DNA of 64,000 nucleotides from NCBI GenBank assembly GCA_947568835.1, contig OX387611.1:7568001-7632000 (forward strand). Direction: 5' to 3'. The DNA comes from Protonemura montana. Its lineage: Eukaryota; Arthropoda; Insecta; Plecoptera; Nemouridae. The notes under the pieces are model-generated. The model searched no databases. It saw nothing but the letters and a program-made list of their open reading frames with translations, and was not told the DNA's origin. The position numbers were made by a program, and so were the translations under genes. The number at the start of each line of letters is the position of its first letter. The first letter of the stretch is position 1. This document shows positions 1-9,000 of this stretch, piece after piece.

Positions 1-3000
1 AGAGTCAGCGTACGAAGCACAGATGTTCATCGTGCACCCGGCCAGTCTCAACTACGTCTCGCACAAAGCGCAGGTATGCAAACGCCACAGCTCGGGTAAA
101 AATCTGTTTAAACTTGCTTATCACTTTAAACTTGACATTACGTATCACTAACTAGTATCACCCTTTACAAAGTAACAGGGTAAGCTAAGATTTTTTGAGA
201 AAATTACTCGTTTTTTACATACCATTCCAAAACTCAGTTGTAAATACTTCTTCTTTTTTTTTTTCAAAACTAGTGCCAAAGTTAGATAAAGTAGACATGA
301 GTCTAAAAGCCGTAACCGTAGCTCAAAGCCACCAGGAAGATGTTTTCTTGTTTAGAACTTAGATAAGCTTTGTTAATGTCGTCATGATGGGAAGCCACGG
401 TCCGTTTTAGCAGCGTAAACGATTCAATTCAAAGCAAGACTGTACTCGATTGATTAGTTGGTGGGATTAAATGACTTTCTGTTTTGACAATAGGTCATAT
501 GGCACTGGTGTAACCTAATCCAGCCTAGAAGGGGAGAAAGGAATCTCGGTGCTGGCATTTAACCTATTCCTGTTGAAGATTACCAAGAGGACCATTAACT
601 AACCTTCCCTTCCGATGGACGGTAGAATGTGAACGTCAGGATTCCTCCACAAATCCATGCTTCCGAGAGGTTGATAAGCAATACGTATGAAGATGCTGTT
701 CTAACTTTCATCCCAAGCAGAAATGTGTTCAAAACAAACTACAGATAAAGCTTCCAGAAATTTTTTTTCATCTTAAGGGATAAAGTTCTCTGCTGAAAAC
801 AATTGTGATATTTACGGAAGCTGTTGGGGGGTGAATTTTTTAGCCATATACCCAAGTGACATAACTAGTTTTCTTGGTTAATATTTTCTTAATAGCCTGT
901 ATTTTTAATTTCAATGCCTGATAACACTTCAAATTCAAACGTCCTTAACCAATTACATTTCCTTCCCTCTGGCAGACAAAACACGTGATCTGCACCCCGT
1001 TCAACAAAACGCTAGTCATCTGTAACCTGGGCAACCCGTTCAAACGTTCTGAACCAGCCAACCTAACGCTCAAGTTCGACCCGAAAGCCGTCGGAGACTC
1101 TGAAACGCACATGGAGTTCCACGTGTTCGCCAATTCAACCTCGCAGGAGGTCAGCCAAAAAATGCCGGCGCGACTGCACTTGGTAGTCGTCAGGAGGGCA
1201 GAGGTCTCTCTCAGAGGGTGAGTGAACTTTTCTTTTATTATGCTTTGTAGGGCGCATGCACTGATCTTAAACAGCCTGGACGGCGGTTGCCTAAGAGAGA
1301 CTTTGAAGCCAAGGCCGCCATCTTGAGAGACCCTGTTTTTGAGTTCTCTTGAAGAGCTCGTGCTTTTTGAAGCGTTTTCGTCGGAAGTTTTCATGAATTT
1401 AATAGTTTTTAAAATCAGCATTGCAATCATAGGGACACCTCAAATTTAGAGACATGCTGCCAACAATGGATTACCCGACTTCAATTTTGATCAGCTGGCT
1501 GGATCCTATGCTCTATCCAGGTTATTTGAGATCAGCTGGCTGGATCCCAGCTCTATCCAGGTTATTTGAGATCAGCTGGCTGGATCCTATGCTCTATCCA
1601 GGTTATTTGAGATCAGCTGGCTGGATCCCATGCTCTATCCAGGTTATTTGAGATCAGCTGGCTGGATCCCTTGCTCTATCCAGGTTATTTGAGATCAGCT
1701 GGCTAGATCATATGCTCTATCCAGGTTATTTGAGATCAGCTGGCTGGATCCTATGCACTATCCAGGTTATTTAAGATAAGCTGGCTGGATCTTATGCTCT
1801 ATCCAGGTTATTTGAGATCAGCTGGCTGGATCCTATGCTCTATCCAGGTTATTTGAGATCAGCTGGCTGGATCCTATGCACTATCCAGGTTATTTAAGAT
1901 CAGCTGGCTGGATCCTATGCACTATCCAGGTTATTTGAGATCAGCTGGCTGGATTCTATGCTCTATCCAGGTTATTTGAGATCAGCCGACTGGATCCTAT
2001 GCTCTATCCAGGTTAATTGAGATCAGCTGGCTGGATCCCATGCTCTATCCAGGTTATTTGAGATCAGCTGGCTGGATTCTATGCTCTATCCAGGTTATTT
2101 GAGATCAGCTGGCTGGATCCTATGTACTATCCAGGTTATTTGAGATTAGCTGGCTGGATCCTATGCTCTATCCAGGTTATTTGAGATCAGCTGGCTGGAT
2201 CCTATACTCTATCCAGGTTATTTGAGATCAGCTGGCTGGATCCTATGTTCTATCCAGGTTATTTGAGATCAGCTGGCTGGATCCTATGCACTATCCAGTT
2301 TATTTGAGATCAGCTGACTGGATTCTATGTACTATCCAGGTTATTTGAGATCAGCTGGCTGGATCCTATGCTCTATCCAGGTTATTTGAGATCAGCTGGC
2401 TGGATCCTATGCTCTATCCAGTTTATTTGCGATCAACTGGCTGGATCCTATGCTCTATCCAGGTTAGTTGAGATTAGCTGGTCAGATCCAACTCTACTTT
2501 CAACTACTACGCTTCCCAACTATGATCTGAGTACAGAGATGGAAGAATTTCATCATTTGTGTCTTCACTAATTTAAATTCTTAGCTAGGGGGGGGGGGGG
2601 GGGGGGGCAATTTTACACTTTAAATATAAAGCACCTTCCACATAGGTTGTAGGGTGATAGCGCAAATGGTGATACATTTTCAACAAAAACTGACTACCTG
2701 GCAATTCTGGAATTGTTTGCCACTACCTGGCGTTAATAACTTTCTAGCCGTAGAATCATTGTCGAGTTTTTACCTTTCTATTGCCTTTTCCTTAACCCAC
2801 AATATTTATAAAGTTACCATCAGAATAACCATATTTTCAGGGTTTGTTGGTAACATATCAGTAGGCCCTTGGCCTATGAGTAATCTAGGACCTTCCCACT
2901 AGAAACAGTTCTTGATTGTATTCCAGTAGCCACCCAATGGTCATATCTCAAAACACTCCCATTTACTTGATAGCTAGTCTTTGAAACGACTTTTCGAGTA

Positions 3001-6000
3001 GTTTGACTGTGGAAAAATGATAACAAATATTTTTTTATATACTCCACTATAATTTACATGTTAGTTTGTTCAGAGTCGAAGGCTAGTCCATACAGTGCTT
3101 TTACATTTTCACCAATAAATCTTTTTGTAGTTGCAAGAAAATATCTAAATCAATACATGTCATGTCGGTTTCAATTTTCTGTTTGGTTTCTGTGATTTTT
3201 ATTACATTTTCTCGTGTGAATGCGAATTATTTTTTTGACTTTCCATCCGACTACTTCTACTCAGAACACCGAACAAACAATGTCAGCATCGAAGCAAAAC
3301 CCGAAGTTGACCCGAAAGATAGACTTTTTTTCCAAGAAAAATTTGACCGCTTTATAAATTCAACTCCCGAAATTTCAGACGACGCAATTTTAAACCAAGT
3401 TTCTGAATTGATCTCTGGTCTCAGAGTGATCGGCTTAGACAACACAACGTTGAACTCTTTTTGCGAACTCTACGACAAATTTTTGCACCTCGGCTACAAC
3501 CTTTCAACGAAAACTAACCTCACTTCTCAGATTACTAAAGAAACATCACTTTTCTTGAATGAATTCCATCTCAACAACTTATCTCAAAGTTGCTTAAAAG
3601 GCTCAATCAACGTAATTATTTTGAATGTTGAGTATGAATATCGCTTAACTATTTTGGACCAGGAAGACTTTGTATTGTACGAAGTATTCCCCATGTTTGC
3701 ATTCGATAAAACTAGCTACATATTCTACGAATCTGATACTTCCCCCTTAAGATCCTTGCCCTCTGTAAACCAAACGAAATACCCAATCACAAGTTATCAA
3801 GTGTTCGATTTGATCGTTTTACGGCAAAAAAACATCCAATACAGTGGAAACAGGCAAGACAGTGAACTTCAATACATAGTCGTCGAATTGCGTCGATCTC
3901 GGCAGCATTTCAATGCGTGGTTTAGCGCTGGCCGGGGATGTGCAGAATGGAGTGACGAAATCAGCGGCTGGACGTCAGAAAACTGCTTAATCGATCCAGA
4001 AAACCCAGAAATTTGCTCGTGCGACATTTCGCAAAACAACATTACCACTCAGTACATTGTTTACGAGTGTAACGAAGATGTTTTTCAACATATCGATTAC
4101 AATTACCAACTGATAAACATTACCAATGCAACAGATAGTGAAGAATTCATAGTATACAAAAACCAGATGCATGGACTTACACAATTAACGAACGTAACGT
4201 CTATTTCTCTCTTAATTTCTGAGTATTTATCTAAAATTATTCAATTTGAACAAAGTATTCTTTTTAACTACAGCAACGCAATAAGTGAAGATGTCAACCA
4301 AATTCTGAGCACAGTTGATTGTGGAACGTTTGGGTTACTTGGCCTCGGAAACAATATGCTCACAGCTTTTGTTCTGGTGCCGAGTGATTACCAGTACGAT
4401 CCTTTAATTGGTTTTGCTCTGTACGCTGAACACTCTCAGTGGCTGCGATATCGCCGATCACAAGATAAAGACCTCAACGTTTTACTTACAACTGATATTG
4501 AGTTTGCTTTCATTCTGTCAGACTCGATCGTTGATGCGAATTCACGTTACGGAATTCTCGTCTATCCGGTTAATAAATATTACCATCCCCTTTCGTCTAT
4601 TGGAGTAGAAATTCTATCAAGTCGCGCAGTCGATGTCGTTCTGTCACCAAAACCGGCTATGAACGTAACCTTTGATGATCAGTTAGTTCACTTGTATCTG
4701 AATTCCTCTAATAAAGAGGCAAAATTGATTACCAAAAAAGGTTGTGCGTATTGGAACAAATTCAAAAGTAGCTGGACTTCTACTGGGTGCTTCATGAACC
4801 TGCCAATAAACCCTGAAGTCTGCAGCTGCAATGTTTCCGCACAATATCACAGGCAGCAAAATCGATTTCAGTTCATCATTTACGAATATCCGGATACGGA
4901 TTTGCACCTGAATCCGTTCAAGTTGCAACCCAATTGGCCAGAAATAATAAAGACAATGTACGAATTGCACATGCTTACCAATTACCGGGCTCAAAATTGG
5001 GCGTTTCACAGGTCAATGAACGATTTACTTTTTATCTTTGCAATCTCCAACAATCCGTGGGTGCTAAGCGATGATACAGTGGCGGATATGGTCGATTATT
5101 CGCGACAAGTCGTCTTGGATTCCAACATTCTATACAAATATTTCAAATACTTGGAAACGGGCACGAAAATAATTATATGCACTTATCATTCCGAGGTGAA
5201 TGACCTTGTCTCTGATTACTACACGGCACTTGGTATTAACACTTTCGTGGTTTTGGGACCTCCGGGCAGTTCATATTTTCTTATAAGCGACTTCCATAAA
5301 CAAGACTACAACGCCACTGCTGTCTTTTCGTCCGATTACGAATATAGCCTGCATGTTTCTGACACGGTTGTATCAGAAAATTCCAAATACACATTTCTAC
5401 TCTACCCCATGAACAAACTATTGCAACCTCTTCCCAAGATTGGACAAATTATTCAAACGTTTCAAGTACTCGACATAATACTGCACCCACGAGAACAAGC
5501 CGATAAAATTCAGTCCAGCGAACAATTTGTGGAAATCTTTTTAGATCAGTCGATTTACAAGACAAAACTAGGATGCGCATACTGGAGCACTTCTCAAAGA
5601 AACTGGACCTCGAAAGGTTGCGTTACGATGAAATTTAACTCCGTCAAAGTGTGCAACTGTAGTTTATCCGTTCACTTTGACGAATCCCCGACAGGCGGTC
5701 AATATATAGCGTACGGCTTCTCCGACGTCATTTTCGACGAATCCGTTTATTCTCGCCTTATAGATGCCACAAACGAGCTTTCAGGTCCTGTTCGATTGCA
5801 ATCGGCCGCTTATTTGATTCACAATGCATCGCTTATTCCTTTGACTGACGAAGTCCTGCGTAAAACTCTTCAGGTCTACATAAAAATATTACAACATACT
5901 TCTTCCGACGACGTTCAAGATCGAAACGTTACTCGGGAAATATTGAACGACCTCGAGCTGACTTTCAGACATTACGCGACCAACACCTGGCGATCGTACT

Positions 6001-9000
6001 TGGACAGTTTCGGGGTACAAGGTTCGTGGAGCGTTCTCAAAACTGAGGTGATCACCGATCTGTTTTCAAATGCCGTCCTTTTCACAAACGATTCTACCGA
6101 CATCTCGCTCACTACCGACATGTCCGTCGTTATTATGGGTTTCTATTACCATAACCAGATCGAGGAGTCGCCTCACGGGTTTGCGTTCACTCGTTTCAAA
6201 AGCGAAACTATGACGTTTGAAAAGAACGTTACAGACATTCCTCCTCAGTCATTGTTCGGGTGCTTTGTCGTCGATCCGGAAATCTTGTGGTATAAACGTT
6301 TTATTTTCAATGTGTATCCAATGAACAAGCTTATATATCCAAACACGATGACACATTTTTCCATTTTCAACACTCGTCAGGTGGATATCCACGTCGGTAC
6401 ATTTAAATACGAGTATCAATCGCCTCCGCGTGCGCTGGTAGACATATTCTTTCAGCCAACCACAACGCCTGCCGATTACATCCGACAGGCGTGTGCGCTT
6501 TGGAACGATGAAGCAGGTGGATGGACAACAGAATTATGTTCAATGAACGGTTCAGTTGAAAACATTGTCCTATGCCGTTGTGACGTAACGTCGGTGAATG
6601 TTGCTAGAGTTGTCATTTATGAATACACGGATAAGGCTAACTTTCAATTGAACCTTACGTTCAAACCAGAATCTATAATTTTCTTCATAGGTGCATTCCT
6701 CTCGGCAATCGGTCTGTCATTAATATCAATAACCGCAATCGCATTCAAAAAGTGGCGCGATAATCTCGGCAACAAGATCCTGATTCACCTAACAGCGTCA
6801 TTGATTCTCTACCTTGCACTGATAATTTACCGAGAGATGCACACGATTTACGCAGATACTAATCACAACAACATCAGGTTGATAATTTTTATAGTTTTCG
6901 TTCACTATAGTAGACTAACGCACTATTGCTGGGGACTGGCAATGTCCATACTTCAGTACAAACGGTTTTCGAGCGTAGTCGGAGCATCGACGATACCGCA
7001 TTTGCTACTAAAAGTTAGTTTACTGGCATGGGGGGCGCCTTTGGCCCCGTTAATCATCCTACTTCTGTGGGACCCAAAGGTTCACTTCTGCGGACCAAAC
7101 AAGATGACGCACTACATCCTCTATTTGGTGCCTGGCGCAATCATAACATTCGTTAACGGGAGTTTGTTGTTCGCGATTTTGTATCACATCACGGATAAGT
7201 GCGGCAGAGGCAGCGATAATTTGGGGAGGCACGGGGTTTCCGATAACGATCTGTTGAAGCGTAGGTTCACGCAAACCGTTTTGATGTTTTTCTTGTTTGG
7301 TATTCCGACTGCTTTTGAATTGTTCAATGATTTTGGGGATCACAATGTTGTGGCTGAGTATTTCCAGAAATTAATGGATCCAATTCAAGGGTTTATCTTG
7401 TTTTTGTTCTTGATTGTTTTTGATCCGAAGGCAAAGGGATTTTGGAAGAAGTGGTGGAGTACAAAGAAATAGGAAAAAACTACTTGATGCTGTTTTTCCT
7501 TAGATGGGGTTTTTTTAGAGGGCAGTTCTTAAAATTTTTTATTGAGAGTTAAAAATCATATCAAGATATTCTACGCTAAACTTCGATGCAAAAAATTTCC
7601 GCCCAACGACTTCTTTACCAACAAAATTGAGGATGCTTCTCAGTGGAGTCACCGTCGTTTTGAGTGTCTAGAATTTTAATTTTGTTATTTTCCCCAGACT
7701 ACTCGCATTTGAGACTGGTTTACGCTCAATTAATCTTTATTGCTAACCTCAACAGTTGATATGTATGTATCAATATTTTGAGTACTAATTTCTTCATTGT
7801 AGAGGAATGCTAAAGAGGATAATCGCAAGCGCCATCGTGTGGCACCTACCGTTACCACGTGTTGCCACCTCATTTGCTTACTGAACAGTTAACATTGGTG
7901 CTGGCCCTCTCACTATACCTGTATAAACTCGATGATAAATTATTAAGAGTGGTTGGGGAGTTTGCAATTGTTGTTAGAACTAATTAGTAATTATTCTATC
8001 TGGTTCAATGTTTGATTATCTTATGAAAAGAGTGATTATAAGTTATGCATTTTTTGGGTGGACTGGCTATTGGCATTTGTGATTTGAAGATGTTTAATTG
8101 TTTCCTATTTTATCTGTTTGAGTAAAAAAATATCAAAGACAATACAAAGCTGTGTAATTTCCTATATTCCTAGTAGTCTTAGAGAATTTTCCAAATTAGG
8201 TAATCCTTTCCATACCTTCCTAAACCTTCCTACAGGTATACCATGGTGAATTGGCAGTTAACCTGGAATGCCAGTTAACTCATAAAAGTAGTGATAATGC
8301 TAAGCCCAAACCAGATTTATGCAGGGTATTGCTTATAACAGTAACAGAGTGTTTTAGAAAAATCTATGTGAACTGGCACCCTGGACTTTTTCAATGACAA
8401 CACTAAGAATTGCCCTGACAAGTACCTACATCGATTATCCTGCCAGGACCACTTGCTTCCGGTTTCTTCAAATGGGTAATCTTTTGAAGAGGATATTAAT
8501 CTAATGCCCAGTGTTATAATTTTCTTAACTTCTAGATAAAGGGAAAGTTAAGAGAATTGCCATGTCAACCATTTCCATCACATGTAGTGAAATTGAGATG
8601 TTTCTATGAGTAATAGGCCAAACTCCGGGTTAAAAAATGTTGCTCTATCGGGTAATTTGTAATGAAACCTAAATTTTCTCTTGCCCCACAGTTCTGCGAC
8701 CCCGGATCACGTTCTATACGGCGGTGCTGTAAAGGGAGAGTCTGCAATGACACACCTGGGACAGCTAGGCCCGCGAGTCGAACACACCATGGTGGTCTAC
8801 AACAACGGCCCATGGAAGGTTTCCAGCCTCGAGCTGCATGTTGAATGGCCGCACCAGGTGGCCAACGACAAGCCGCAGGGGAAATGGTTGCTTTATCTTG
8901 ACGAACAGCCACGGATTGATTGTGAGTCGATGTGATTACTCCTTGGAGATCTGTCATTCTCATCGAATACACTAAAATCGTCTCAATAAGCAAGTCTCCA

